A stretch of 59,879 nucleotides of DNA, from positions 1 to 59,879 of the forward strand of contig JBJORF010000013.1 in assembly GCA_046049545.1 (NCBI GenBank), given 5' to 3'. The position numbers were made by a program, and so were the translations under genes. The notes under the pieces were generated by a model. The model did no database searches, had not been told where the DNA came from, and saw only the letters and a list, made by a program, of their open reading frames with translations. The DNA is from Romeriopsis sp046049545. Lineage in GTDB: Bacteria > Cyanobacteriota > Cyanobacteriia > Leptolyngbyales > Leptolyngbyaceae. Below, piece after piece: positions 17,980-27,637 of this stretch; position 1 is the first letter of the stretch; the number at the start of each line of letters is the position of its first letter.

Positions 17980-20409
17980 TTACCAAAGCTGCGGCAGAAC
18001 TTTGATTTTCGGCTTCTTCGTTTCCTTAACCACAGGCTTCTCCTCTTCTTCGTCCTTCACCGCCGGGATATCTGCCCCTGGGACTTCAACTTGGCGAGAG
18101 ACGCGCCGAGTCAGCACCCCTTCATCAGCCCCGGCGGCATTCGCATCATTGGCGATGACCGTATCGCTCTGCGCCCCCGCTGCCGCGATCGTTGCCGCCG
18201 ACAAATCACCCGTATTGGTCAGTTCAATCTGATCCTGAGCATTCGCGGCAGCAAGTTGCGCCGAATTACCGTTAGCCGGAGCACCCGAGGTACCGCCACC
18301 GGAATTACCGCTCGGATTATTATTACCAATTCCAGGATTGCCCGGCGTACCACCCGGATTAACCCCAGGATTTGCACCCGGTGTGTTGCCGGGATTCGCG
18401 GGCGTACCTGGGGTATTACCCGGATTGGCTGGTGCACCCGGAATGCCACCAGGGAACGCGCCCGCAACCGGATTCCCCGTGATGACGCCGCCATTGGTGG
18501 TATTGACCACAATGCCCTGGGAGCCCGCGACACCCGTCAGGCCCAAACTACCATTCAACGCGCTATTGGCACCCGTCAAGCGAATGATCAAGCCCTGGGA
18601 ACCACCGCCCCCACCGATCGTGCCGCCTGTAGCCAACTGCCGCACCACCACATTACCGCCGCCGGGAATCGCTGCCCCCGTGGCCGCATTGATCAAGATC
18701 AAGCTGCCATCGGCATTCACACCATTAATCAACACCCGGATATTTTGGTCGCTGGCCAAGCGATAGATAATCACATTATTCACATCCCGTTCCAGGTTGG
18801 CCCCTTGGATGAAGTTACCCCCGGCCAAGCCCTGTTGATTGATGTTAATCGTCCCACGGGCCGCAACGCTAGCGGCACCGCTGGCCGAACCCGCTGCCCC
18901 CGCACTATTGAGCAGGTTGAGCGTGGTATTCGTCCCGCCTGCACCGCCGCCGAAGGCACCCAGCGCCAAGGTGCCGGAAGACTGGAACGCACCCGCCGGG
19001 GCATTGATCACAATATTGCCACCCGTCGCTGCGCCCGCCGCATCGGCGTTGTTCGCCAACAGATTAACTACATTAATACTGCCCGATCGGCTCAATAGGG
19101 TAATGGCATCATTTCGACCAGCGGTCACACTTTGGGTGGAGAGCTGCCCGCCGACCAAATTACCCCCAGCTTCCAGGGAAATATTCGCCGCATTTTGGAT
19201 ATTGCCGACATTCAACGTGCCGCTCGCATTACCCTGACCCTGGAAAAAGCCCGATGCCAGACGCACTGTACCGCCACCTTGGGTGGCTCCCAACACGCCG
19301 CTGCCATTGCCAGAGAGGGCGATGTTCGCGCCCGAAGCCACGGCATTCGAGACGTTGCCCGCAACTAAATTGCCATTGCTGAACAACAGCACCGAACCCG
19401 CCGCCGGCCCCGCTGCGGCCCCGCCCGCCGGAGTGATATTGATGTTGCGGGTCACGACATCGCCCGCATTCACCACGGTGCCCGCACCACCGCCCGCACC
19501 CGTCAAGGTCACCACGCCGCCATTTACCGTTACGCCCGATGCGCCCGCCGCGAAGCCGCCACCCGTGATCAGCGCGGGCAAAGCGGCCACAGGCGCGCCC
19601 GTGAAGGAAACCACACCATTTGCCACGGTCAACCCATTCGTCCCCGCGAATTGCCCCGCCGGGAACTCCAGGCTCAACAGGTTACCGGGCTGCGAGAACC
19701 GTACCACACGCGGGGCCGGCACACTGGCCGCAATCACATTCGCCCCCGGCACATTTACATCAGAGGCTTGGAGGACAGTACCACCAAACATTGCCAGGGC
19801 ATTATTTGCCCCCGCTGGCACCGTCAGATTGCCAAGATTGACAATTGCGCCATTCGCGCCCGGCGGAAAGAGCAGCGAAGTCGGCGCACTGGTCAAATTG
19901 CCATAGACGTTATCCCCGACGGCATTGAAGTAGTTCGCGGTCGTCGCCGTGCCGGGGGTCGTAATGTCGTTAAACCCGATCGCGGCGGCAGTGGTCGCCA
20001 CAAACGAAGCCGGAACATTCAACGTCGCATTCGGTCCAAAAATAATCCCCGAGGGATTCATTAAGTATAAATTAGCACCCGTATTTCCTGATAGTTGAAT
20101 CTGCCCATCGATCACCGAGGCGGTACCACCTGTTACCCGGGATAAAACATTTGCAATTCCGGCCGGCGTTTGGAAATTTGCCGTCGATTGAGCGGCCAAA
20201 CTAAACTGCGAAAAACTATGAAATAAATTCGTTCCAGCTGTTGTACCACCCGTGATATTCACCGTCCCCGTCGGCGTGCTGACAACGGTATTGGTTGTGC
20301 CCAGAGTGCCAGCTGGCGTGGCGATGACCTGCGCTTGGGCCGCCGAGGTGCCCAGATTAACGCCCAACAACGCCACACCCAGTGGCACGATCGAATTGCG
20401 GAATTGCAT
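17980..20409 (-). CDS. Two-partner secretion exoprotein (TpsA, filamentous haemagglutinin N-terminal domain)
   Basis: A secreted protein of about 809 aa. The ATG at 20409 is chosen because it begins a Sec signal (MQFRNSIVPLGVALLGVNLG, then TSAAQA); the frame extends 39 unlikely residues upstream. The N-terminal TPS domain follows, with GGTTAGTNLFHSFSQFSL, NVLSRVTGG and NLYLMNPSGIIFGPNA (about residues 50-135 of the mature start), which is the beta-helix secretion signal. The middle is Gly/Ala/Asn-rich and repetitive. Near the C-terminus lies a run of PGNTPGxPANPG-type repeats, then an acidic/basic tail (DEEEEKPVVKETKKPKIK). It is divergent from the TpsB transporter gene that should export it. 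Its role at the cell surface is unknown. Confidence 0.92.
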   Translation of the reverse strand: MQFRNSIVPLGVALLGVNLGTSAAQAQVIATPAGTLGTTNTVVSTPTGTVNITGGTTAGTNLFHSFSQFSLAAQSTANFQTPAGIANVLSRVTGGTASVIDGQIQLSGNTGANLYLMNPSGIIFGPNATLNVPASFVATTAAAIGFNDITTPGTATTANYFNAVGDNVYGNLTSAPTSLLFPPGANGAIVNLGNLTVPAGANNALAMFGGTVLQASDVNVPGANVIAASVPAPRVVRFSQPGNLLSLEFPAGQFAGTNGLTVANGVVSFTGAPVAALPALITGGGFAAGASGVTVNGGVVTLTGAGGGAGTVVNAGDVVTRNINITPAGGAAAGPAAGSVLLFSNGNLVAGNVSNAVASGANIALSGNGSGVLGATQGGGTVRLASGFFQGQGNASGTLNVGNIQNAANISLEAGGNLVGGQLSTQSVTAGRNDAITLLSRSGSINVVNLLANNADAAGAATGGNIVINAPAGAFQSSGTLALGAFGGGAGGTNTTLNLLNSAGAAGSASGAASVAARGTININQQGLAGGNFIQGANLERDVNNVIIYRLASDQNIRVLINGVNADGSLILINAATGAAIPGGGNVVVRQLATGGTIGGGGGSQGLIIRLTGANSALNGSLGLTGVAGSQGIVVNTTNGGVITGNPVAGAFPGGIPGAPANPGNTPGTPANPGNTPGANPGVNPGGTPGNPGIGNNNPSGNSGGGTSGAPANGNSAQLAAANAQDQIELTNTGDLSAATIAAAGAQSDTVIANDANAAGADEGVLTRRVSRQVEVPGADIPAVKDEEEEKPVVKETKKPKIKVLPQLW

Positions 20410-20759
20410 AACTTTATCTCTCAGGTTTTGAGGAACACTTTTGGGGCAACATACGAACAGCGAAGTGGCAGGTTTCGGAGAGAACTGAAAATCATGATCA
20501 AGACTGATCAAATCACCGCAGGACAATCTCCGAAAAAGGGAGAGTTATCGGATATTTACTGATTTTTATTCATCATAGATGCCGCCTTATTAGTTGTCCA
20601 TAAAAAATCAGCCATTTTGCGGAGAAAACATTGCATCCTGATATTTTTTTAGGTATAACTCAAGCAGGTCAATGGTGATAATGGCGGCGTGATCTAACTC
20701 TACGGCGTTTCTCCGACCCAAAAGCTCGCCTTAAAACTTTTAGGATTTTAGGATTTGCC
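20410..20759. promoter_or_regulatory. Divergent promoter region of the TpsA/TpsB pair
   Basis: A 350-bp AT-richer gap between the two divergent starts. It holds an inverted repeat CTGATTTTTAT (20559-20569) with ATAAAAAATCAG (20600-20611) and must carry promoters for both genes. No known regulator site is recognised. Confidence 0.5.
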
Positions 20760-22571
20760 GTGTTAGAAGCCTTTGTTGAATCGACGAACGTGAGTCAAGC
20801 CATGTCGTCTCCTGTGCCAGTCTTGGAGCAGCGTCAGCTGCTGGCCAGTGCCCCGACTGCGGACGCACCCACGGTTCCAGCCGCCACCGCGCAGCGATCG
20901 GTGGGGCAGCAGTTACTTCAGCGCAGTTGGCTGACGGCCCAAGCGGTGGCTGAACCAACTGCGGGAACCACTGTTCAACAATTTCTTCGCACCCAGCAGT
21001 CTAGTCCCCAACGGCTGGGTCAAAACTCGCCGAGCTTGCTGCCCCAACGGGAAACCCGCACTGAGGTCGTCGAGGAGCAGATCAGTGAAGGCACGCAGTT
21101 TGAAGTCAGCACGATCACCATTGTCGGCAACACCCGCTTCACCACCGCAGAATTAGCGGTTTACACCAAGCCCCTCGAAGGGAAAACAATTAGCCTGAGT
21201 GAATTACGCCAAGCTGTGGATGCGATTACCAAGCTCTACATTAGCAAGGGCTACATCAGCTCCCGCGCCTTCCTCGGCAACCAAGAAGTCACCGATGGCC
21301 GGGTCACGATCCAGATTCTCGAAGGCGGCATTGAGGAAATTAAAGTTGAAGGGAATAAGCGCCTTCCGGACAGCTACATTCTCGATCGGCTGAAAGCGGG
21401 CATTGAGACCCCACTGCGGGCCGACAAATTGGAAGAGCAACTCCGCCTGCTGCAACTCGACCCCGCCTTGAGCGCCGTGGAAGCCAGCCTCAGTCCAGGG
21501 AATGCCACGGGCAAGAGCCTGCTCACCGTCACCGTTAAAGAAGCCAAGTCCGCCTATTTTGGCCTGACTTCCGATAACTATTCCGCCCCCGTGGTCGGTT
21601 CGGAGCGTTACGGAATCTATGGCGGGCTACGTAATTCGCTGATCCCCGGCGATGAATTTTTCACCAGCTACAACCGCACCACCAGCGGCGGTTCCAATGC
21701 CCTAGACTTTCTATACAAAGCCCCGGTCAATGCTAACAATGCCACCGTGCAACTGCGCGTCGCCCCCGCTTGGTACAAGATCACCGATCGCGAAATCGGC
21801 AGCATTTTTGACATTGATGGCAACTCCGCCCTGTACGAGTTGACCTACCGCCAACCGATCGTCCGCAATTACCGCAAGGAAGTCGGTCTGTCCCTCGGCT
21901 TCGCCGTCCAAGACGGGGAAACCAACATCAGCAACTTGCCCCTGTTTAATACCGAAAGCAAGGCACGGGTACTGAAATTTGGTCAAGACTTTATTGCCCG
22001 GGATGCCCAAGGTGCTTGGGCCGGACAGTCCTCGTTCAACCTGGGTCTGGATGTCTTCGACGCGACGAAGAATTCTGGCAATTTGGCGGATGGGCAGTTC
22101 TTTAGCTGGACGGGTCAGCTCCAACGGGTGCAGCGATTCAATCCGAGCAATCTGTTGATCGCCCAGCTGAGCGCCCAGCTCTCGCCGGATGCGCTCCTGC
22201 CCTCCCAGCAGTTCACGATCGGCGGTGGCCAGTCGGTGCGCGGCTATCGCCAAAACGCGCGCTTCGGTGACAGTGGTTTGCGGTTCTCCTTGGAACATCG
22301 CACCGTCATTGCCCGCAACAAAGCTGGGGGTACTGTCGCGCAGTTAGCCCCCTTCTTCGACCTGGGTACCGTGTGGAATACGGGCGATAATCCGACCCCT
22401 TCGCCGGATCAGCGGTTTCTGACCGCCGCTGGCATTGGTTTAATTCTGCAACCCGCGCCGGGTCTGAACATGCGCTTTGACTATGCAGCACCATTCCGCA
22501 AGGTCAGCGAGAAAAACGATAACCTCCAAGACCAAGCCTTCTACTTTAGCCTCGGCTTCCAGCCGCAGTAG
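20760..22571 (+). CDS. Two-partner secretion outer-membrane transporter (TpsB, ShlB/FhaC family)
   Basis: A 603-aa Omp85-type transporter that exports a TpsA partner across the outer membrane. Two POTRA domains are visible (FEVSTITIVGNTRFTTAELA, about residue 110, and EEIKVEGNKRLPDSYILDRL, about 195). A 16-strand barrel follows, with VRGYRQNARFGDSGLRFSLE carrying the VRGY/F tetrad of loop 6 (about residue 490), ending YFSLGFQPQ with a terminal aromatic-type signature nearby. The start is a GTG with no upstream ATG. The N-terminal 100 residues are Gln/Ala-rich and show no obvious signal peptide, which is odd for an outer-membrane protein. Confidence 0.93.
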   Translation: MLEAFVESTNVSQAMSSPVPVLEQRQLLASAPTADAPTVPAATAQRSVGQQLLQRSWLTAQAVAEPTAGTTVQQFLRTQQSSPQRLGQNSPSLLPQRETRTEVVEEQISEGTQFEVSTITIVGNTRFTTAELAVYTKPLEGKTISLSELRQAVDAITKLYISKGYISSRAFLGNQEVTDGRVTIQILEGGIEEIKVEGNKRLPDSYILDRLKAGIETPLRADKLEEQLRLLQLDPALSAVEASLSPGNATGKSLLTVTVKEAKSAYFGLTSDNYSAPVVGSERYGIYGGLRNSLIPGDEFFTSYNRTTSGGSNALDFLYKAPVNANNATVQLRVAPAWYKITDREIGSIFDIDGNSALYELTYRQPIVRNYRKEVGLSLGFAVQDGETNISNLPLFNTESKARVLKFGQDFIARDAQGAWAGQSSFNLGLDVFDATKNSGNLADGQFFSWTGQLQRVQRFNPSNLLIAQLSAQLSPDALLPSQQFTIGGGQSVRGYRQNARFGDSGLRFSLEHRTVIARNKAGGTVAQLAPFFDLGTVWNTGDNPTPSPDQRFLTAAGIGLILQPAPGLNMRFDYAAPFRKVSEKNDNLQDQAFYFSLGFQPQ

Positions 22572-22590
22572 GCAATAGCGACTGGGTTCA

Positions 22591-22620
22591 CAATTTTTGC
22601 CCTCACAGGGGCAAAAATTG
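22591..22620 (+). terminator. Terminator after TpsB, first hairpin
   Basis: A 12-bp perfect inverted repeat CAATTTTTGCCC/GGGCAAAAATTG (22591-22602 with 22609-22620) with a 6-nt loop, 20 bp after the TpsB stop. Its arms are A/T-rich at the base, so it can act in either direction. Confidence 0.75.
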
Positions 22621-22640
22621 AACACATAAAACTAAACATA

Positions 22641-22674
22641 AAAGGGGTGGTTCACAAAATGAACCACCCCTTTT
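22641..22674. terminator. Bidirectional terminator between TpsB and speA
   Basis: A perfect 14-bp stem AAAGGGGTGGTTCA/TGAACCACCCCTTT with a 5-nt loop, flanked by A's on one side and T's on the other. It lies between convergent genes and can serve both. Confidence 0.9.
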
Positions 22675-22714
22675 AATTGTTTGAATTATCCGTATTAAGA
22701 CTCAACCCGATCGC

Positions 22715-24730
22715 CTATTGCAAACTCGACAGATAAGTGTAGGCATCCAGGCAACTCGCGTAGGATTTCAGCAAACGCTGCGAATCGTGCAGACTTAACT
22801 GCCCCGCCGCGATCGCCGCTTCGGTTTTTTGGCGAATGCTTTCGAGGAGATCGTCGGAATGGTACTGAACGTAGCCCAGCACTTCGCGCATGGTGTCGCC
22901 CCGCACAACATGCTCAATTTGATAGCCCTTCGGAGTCAAACTAATATGCACAACATTTGTGTCCCCAAATAAATTATGCAAATTACCCATAATTTCTTGG
23001 TAGGCCCCGTTTAAAAACATGCCCAAGTAGTAAGGTTCATTCGGCTTCAACGCATGCAATTCCAAAACTGATTTAACATCGCGTAAATCAATAAATCGAT
23101 CAATTTTGCCATCACTATCACAAGTTAAATCCGCTAACGTCGCCCGCCGATCGGGCTGCTCATTCAACCGATGAATGGGCATGATCGGAAACAACTGATC
23201 GATCGCCCAGCTATCCGGAGCCGACTGAAACACCGACAAATTGACGTAGTACATTGCCGCCATAATTTGCTCAAGTTCAGCCAATTCCTCCGGCACCTGA
23301 TCCAAATCTGCCAGCATCAGTTGGATCTTGCGACAGCAAGCCCAGAAAATTTGCTCCGCCCGTGCCCGTTCCAACAAGCTGAGGTAGCCCAAGGTAAACG
23401 AACTCAACGCTTCATCCTTGAATTGCTTCGCGTCGTTATAGGTTTCCTGGAGATTTTCCGGCGCGATCGATTCATAGGTCTCATAGAGATTACGAATCAG
23501 GCGATGTTCATCATCCGTGGGCGGCTGCGGCTCCGACACCTGCAACTCATTCGTCCCCAGCACATCAAAAATCAACACCGACTGGTGGGACGAAATCGCC
23601 CGACCACTTTCACTAATCAACGTCGGCACCGGGATTTTCGCCAAGGTACAAGCATCTTTAATCCCGGCCACCACGTCATTGGCATAGTTTTGGGTGTTGT
23701 AGTTTTTTGACGCATGGAAGGTACTGCGCGAACCGTCGTAATCCACCCCCAAGCCACCGCCCACATCGAGATACTGCATGTTCGCGCCTAACCGCGCCAA
23801 TTCGACGTAGATTTGCCCCGCTTCACGCATCGCATCTTTCAACACACTGATCGAAGAAATTTGCGACCCAATGTGGAAATGCAACAGCTGCAAACTATCC
23901 AGCAAACCCGCCGACTTGAGATCCCCCACCGCCTGCACAATTTCCGGAATCGTCAGACCAAACTTCGCCCGATCGCCCGCCGAATCCCCCCAGCGACCGA
24001 TTCCCTTGGCACTCAGCTTGGCCCGCACCCCCAGTACAGGTTTGATCCCCAGGCGTTTGCTGGTTTCGATCACCAGACCCACTTCTTCAATCTGTTCCAA
24101 AACAATAATCACGGTTTGCCCTAACCGCTGACCCAGCATCGCCGTTTCAATATATTCACTGTCCTTATAGCCGTTGCAAATCAGGAGCGCCCCCGGCGTA
24201 TTCAACGAAGCCAAGGCGATCATCAGCTCCGGTTTTGACCCCGCTTCGAGGCCAAACTGGAACGGTTGCCCAAACCGCACTAAATTCTGGATCAAATGCC
24301 GTTGTTGGTTACACTTAACCGGAAACACCCCCCGATAAACGCCCTCGTAGTTGTAGCGCGCGATCGCCTTCGCAAAGGACGCATTCAACCGCTCAATCCG
24401 ATCCTCCAAAATATCCGAAAATCGAATCAGCAACGGCAGTTCCAAATTCCGCTGCATCAATCCCTGCACCAATTCGTACAGATCCAGCGAGCCACCCCGT
24501 AACCCCTTCGGCGAAACCGTCACATGGCCCGCCGCATTAATCCCAAAATACGGCTCGCCCCAGCCGGAAATGCGATACAGCTCCTCACTGTCATCGATCG
24601 ACCAAGGTGTCGCAACTGCCCCCCCATTATTGCGGTCAGAATGGGCTGCCTGGCTGGAAGCAAGCGCTTGTTCTAGCCCCGCATCCACTTCAAACGACGG
24701 GGTGGCCAAGGCATCGATCGGCTGGGTCAT
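22715..24730 (-). CDS. speA: Biosynthetic arginine decarboxylase
   Basis: A PLP-dependent fold III decarboxylase converting arginine to agmatine for polyamine synthesis. At 671 aa it is of normal length. The PLP lysine lies in GVFPVKCNQQRHLIQNLV (about residue 130). LLHFHIGSQISSISVLKDAM (about 280) and LDVGGGLGVDYDGSRST (about 320) are typical, and the C-terminal SGRAISSHQSVLIFDV segment is present. It starts 225 bp from the divergent pipX. Shared control through the nitrogen regulators is possible but not shown by the sequence. Confidence 0.97.
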   Translation of the reverse strand: MTQPIDALATPSFEVDAGLEQALASSQAAHSDRNNGGAVATPWSIDDSEELYRISGWGEPYFGINAAGHVTVSPKGLRGGSLDLYELVQGLMQRNLELPLLIRFSDILEDRIERLNASFAKAIARYNYEGVYRGVFPVKCNQQRHLIQNLVRFGQPFQFGLEAGSKPELMIALASLNTPGALLICNGYKDSEYIETAMLGQRLGQTVIIVLEQIEEVGLVIETSKRLGIKPVLGVRAKLSAKGIGRWGDSAGDRAKFGLTIPEIVQAVGDLKSAGLLDSLQLLHFHIGSQISSISVLKDAMREAGQIYVELARLGANMQYLDVGGGLGVDYDGSRSTFHASKNYNTQNYANDVVAGIKDACTLAKIPVPTLISESGRAISSHQSVLIFDVLGTNELQVSEPQPPTDDEHRLIRNLYETYESIAPENLQETYNDAKQFKDEALSSFTLGYLSLLERARAEQIFWACCRKIQLMLADLDQVPEELAELEQIMAAMYYVNLSVFQSAPDSWAIDQLFPIMPIHRLNEQPDRRATLADLTCDSDGKIDRFIDLRDVKSVLELHALKPNEPYYLGMFLNGAYQEIMGNLHNLFGDTNVVHISLTPKGYQIEHVVRGDTMREVLGYVQYHSDDLLESIRQKTEAAIAAGQLSLHDSQRLLKSYASCLDAYTYLSSLQ

Positions 24731-24954
24731 GGTAAGCGATACTCCAAGATCACGGACAAGGAATCAAGTCAACCAATTATCGCATTTCTTTGGAACGCCT
24801 TGGTCCCACCCCTGACCCGATCACCCGCCGCGTTGCCCCCACCGCAGAATTAAGCCGTCAACGATCCCATTTTCGATTACAATCCTTGCACCTAAAAATT
24901 GTGGGCACCCTAACCTGTGCCGATCACGATTGACGCGCCTGCCCAAAACTTGCC

Positions 24955-25224
24955 ATGAGTGCCGAAACCTACTTAAATCACCCCACCTTTGGGCTGCTTC
25001 ACCGGATCTGCCAACTGGACAAAAAGCGTGAACTCTTCACCACGCTCTATGCCCAGCGCATGTTTTTTTTAGTCGAGCAGGAAGGCGGTAACCTCAAGAT
25101 TGAATCCCTCGGTCGCAGCAATGCGCGTCTTGCCGTGGAGCAACAGATCCGCACCGCCCGCAGCCAAGGCGATCGTGATGCCGCCATGAACCTTCAAAAA
25201 GTGCTGCAAAAGGTATTTGGCTAA
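24955..25224 (+). CDS. pipX: PII-interacting protein PipX
   Basis: An 89-aa cyanobacterial protein that swaps between PII (GlnB) and the global nitrogen regulator NtcA according to 2-oxoglutarate and ADP/ATP. The N-terminal Tudor-like domain shows NHPTFGLLHRICQL and LFTTLYAQRMFFLVEQ, with the family's C-terminal helices (VEQQIRTARSQGDRDAAMNL). Its stop overlaps the pipY start by one base (TAATG), so the two are translationally coupled, as in Synechococcus. Confidence 0.95.
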   Translation: MSAETYLNHPTFGLLHRICQLDKKRELFTTLYAQRMFFLVEQEGGNLKIESLGRSNARLAVEQQIRTARSQGDRDAAMNLQKVLQKVFG

Positions 25225-25892
25225 TGACTGCGTCGATTGCTAGCCTGAGCGAATTTCGCCAGCGCATTCCAGCCCATGTGCGGATTATTGCCGTAACGAA
25301 GACCCAGCCGATTAGCGCGATCACCACGGCCTATGCCGCTGGAATCAAGGACATTGGCGAAAATCGGGTACAGGAAGCGCTGAGCAAACATGCACAACTA
25401 ACCGCACTGACCGACTTAACCTGGCACTTAATTGGTCATCTTCAAAGCAATAAAGTTCGCAAAGCCCTGGAGATATTTGACTGGATCCACTCGATCGACA
25501 GCTTAAAACTCGCCGCTACCGTTGATCGCATCAGTGGTGAAATGCAGCGCCCCCAACCGCAGCTCTGTTTACAAGTTAAATTTGTCCCTGACCCCGACAA
25601 AAGTGGTTGGGAACCTGCTGAGCTAATTGCTGCATTACCTGACCTCGATCGGCTAGCGCATGTCCAGATTCGCGGCTTAATGGTGATCCCTCCATTTAAC
25701 CTCAACGCTGAGGCGTTACAGTCAGTCTTCCGGTCGGCCCAAGCACTCCAAACCGAACTTCAGGCTCAGCCCTGGGAACGTCTCCAGTTTGATCAATTGT
25801 CCATGGGGATGTCGGACGATTATGAACGCGCGATCGCCCAAGGTGCAACGATGATCCGTCCAGGCCGCTGCTTATTCGGCGATCGTCATTAA
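25224..25892 (+). CDS. pipY: PLP homeostasis protein PipY (YggS/PROSC family)
   Basis: A 222-aa single-domain PLP-binding protein with the alanine-racemase N-terminal fold. It has no known enzymatic activity and buffers vitamin B6 and amino-acid pools. The PLP lysine is in RIIAVTKTQPISAI (about residue 27). GENRVQEALSKHAQL, WHLIGHLQSNKVRKAL and LSMGMSDDYERAIAQGATMI are standard family segments, with R-x-G near the C-terminus (MIRPGRCLFG). It forms an operon with pipX. Confidence 0.96.
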   Translation: MTASIASLSEFRQRIPAHVRIIAVTKTQPISAITTAYAAGIKDIGENRVQEALSKHAQLTALTDLTWHLIGHLQSNKVRKALEIFDWIHSIDSLKLAATVDRISGEMQRPQPQLCLQVKFVPDPDKSGWEPAELIAALPDLDRLAHVQIRGLMVIPPFNLNAEALQSVFRSAQALQTELQAQPWERLQFDQLSMGMSDDYERAIAQGATMIRPGRCLFGDRH

Positions 25893-26901
25893 TTTAATCC
25901 CATCGGATCCGGGGAGCCCGACCAACCGCCATTGGCGATTATTTTGATCCGAGGAAAACCCTATATGTGGGGGCGTATGGGGACATCAAAAATCGATCCC
26001 CCCACATCTAGTAGCAGTTTTTAAAAGACTGTGCTAACTTGAGCACATCAGGTCGAGGGAATCAACTTTACGGAGTTAACACCATGAATGCAGTCATTTG
26101 ATCCACATCAAACGACTCATCTTGTTTCTACAAAGGATTTGCTGAATCATCTCAGCCGATCGCGAAAAACCCAGCAAAACCAAGGAATTCCCTGGCAGTT
26201 GCAAGAATTACATGGCTTTCGCTGAAAAATTGTCTTTGTAGGAGTGACGGCCTCAGCCAAAAGGTGATAGTCTATTTCCGGCTATTGAACGTGCGTTAGT
26301 CCGATGAGTGCATTCGTACGCTTTGGTTTTAACGCTACCGAAATGTAGGTCAGTTTCATCTTGTAAATCCGATCTACTGGTTCGAAGCGGGTAAGGCTTA
26401 CATCACCCTAAAGTAATTGTCGTCGTTCTCTGTTAACCCTTAGTTTAGTCTGTCAAGTTTGATACAAGAATGCTTATTTTTGCGTTGGACAAGATGATTG
26501 ACTTTACGTTGTGACCCTGTTTTAATAAGTGGCCTTCAGTTATTCCAATTGAGGTCCAGGAAGCTAACGCAGCAGTTGTTTTGGCGATTATTAAGAAAAC
26601 CTGATCACCGTTGATCTGATAACTGGTAGTGGTGTATAAAGTTACGAGTTTTGCCGAGGAAGGAAACGTGCTTATACGGATCCCCGAAGCTGATTCATAA
26701 TAAAACACCATTTCAAACATCCGGGTTGCGTCTTAATTTTCGTCTAAGAAAGATCACGCTGTTGGGTCATATCGGCCGTCAGTTTTTTAAGTAGTTTCAC
26801 TTGAGCAGAAACGGCGGGTAGGTTCTATCCTTCTGGCCAGTTCAATTCTCGAAAAGTGTTGTTCCCCTGTTTAGTCTTCTGGTTGTAATGGAGTGTGAAT
26901 A
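25893..26901. other. One-kilobase non-coding region upstream of sepF
   Basis: No gene is convincing here. A hairpin lies at 25965-26007. A five-codon open frame (MNAVI) at 26084-26101 is preceded by GGAG. Small hairpins such as GCTGA-ATCATC-TCAGC lie near 26140. Base composition is lower in GC than its neighbours. The region may hold a long sepF leader, an unrecognised small RNA or a decayed gene. Confidence 0.45.
25965..26022 (+). terminator. Probable terminator of pipXY
   Basis: A 9-bp stem ATGTGGGGG/CCCCCACAT (25965-25973 with 25999-26007) with a 25-nt loop that can pair further inside. Five T's follow after 10 nt. The long gap to the T-run makes it a weak match. Confidence 0.45.
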
Positions 26902-27471
26902 ATGGGTATTTTCGGTAAGCTGCGCGATTTTGTCGGCGCCAATGACCAAGTGGATTACGAGTATGAGTACGATGAGATGGATGGTCAAGAGTACCAAGAT
27001 CTCTATCAAGAAGAGGTAGCTCCGGTTCAGGAAGATGCTTCTGCCCGCCGTCGTCTACGCATTCAAGAGTCTGGTGCCACTGCATCTTTATCCACCAGCA
27101 TGAGCAATGTAATTGGTATGCCCGGTAGCGTGAACGGGATCTCCGAAGTTGTGGTGCTTGAACCGCGTTCCTTTGAGGAAATGCCTCAGGTAATCCAGGC
27201 GCTGCGTGAGCGCAAGTCAGTGGTCTTGAATCTAACCATCATGGACCCAGATCAAGCCCAACGAGCAGTTGACTTTGTTGCGGGTGGTACCTTCGCGATC
27301 GATGGTCATCAAGAGCGCATTGGCGAAAGCATTTTCCTGTTCACACCAAGCTGTGTCCAGGTCAGCACAAATGGTGCAACGGTGCGTGAGGTGCCGAATC
27401 CAGCAGTACGCCCGACTCGCTCTGTCGCCCAGGCTTGGGGTACTGATGCAGTTAATGTTGCGGCCCAGTAG
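26902..27471 (+). CDS. sepF: Cell division protein SepF (YlmF/Cdv2)
   Basis: SepF binds FtsZ filaments and the membrane and helps build the division septum. The 189-aa protein starts with an amphipathic membrane-binding helix (MGIFGKLRDFVG). A very acidic Tyr/Glu-rich linker follows (about residues 15-40), then the SepF core from about residue 85 (VVVLEPRSFEEMPQVIQALR, then VVLNLTIMDPDQAQRAVDFV and GGTFAIDGHQERIGESIFLF). Its place between pipX-pipY and proC is common in cyanobacteria. Confidence 0.95.
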   Translation: MGIFGKLRDFVGANDQVDYEYEYDEMDGQEYQDLYQEEVAPVQEDASARRRLRIQESGATASLSTSMSNVIGMPGSVNGISEVVVLEPRSFEEMPQVIQALRERKSVVLNLTIMDPDQAQRAVDFVAGGTFAIDGHQERIGESIFLFTPSCVQVSTNGATVREVPNPAVRPTRSVAQAWGTDAVNVAAQ

Positions 27472-27524
27472 TCTACTCACCAGTAGACTACTCAGTAGTT
27501 AGCTCCGCCGTTTTAATAACGGCG
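27469..27524 (+). promoter_or_regulatory. Two tandem hairpins after sepF
   Basis: The first stem TAGTCTACT/AGTAGACTA (27469-27477 with 27482-27490) starts at the sepF stop codon itself. The second, CGCCGTT/AACGGCG (27506-27512 with 27518-27524), follows closely. Neither has a T-tract, so they may protect or partly attenuate the message. Confidence 0.5.
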
Positions 27525-27556
27525 ACCACAGACTGATATAGTGTTGGTAACTCGGC

Positions 27557-27590
27557 ATCGGGGGTGTAGACTACGCCCCCGATTTGTTTT
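27557..27590 (+). terminator. Terminator between sepF and proC
   Basis: Perfect 8-bp stem ATCGGGGG/CCCCCGAT (27557-27564 with 27576-27583) followed by TTGTTTT. It implies that proC can be transcribed separately. Confidence 0.7.
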
Positions 27591-27637
27591 GGGAGGCTCC
27601 GGTTTTTGGGGTTCCGTTTTTTTGGGAAGACAATGCA

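Noticed and set aside
26445..26720. 91-codon minus-strand open frame in the gap before sepF
   Set aside because: No domain, no ribosome binding site and poor protein-like composition; treated as chance.
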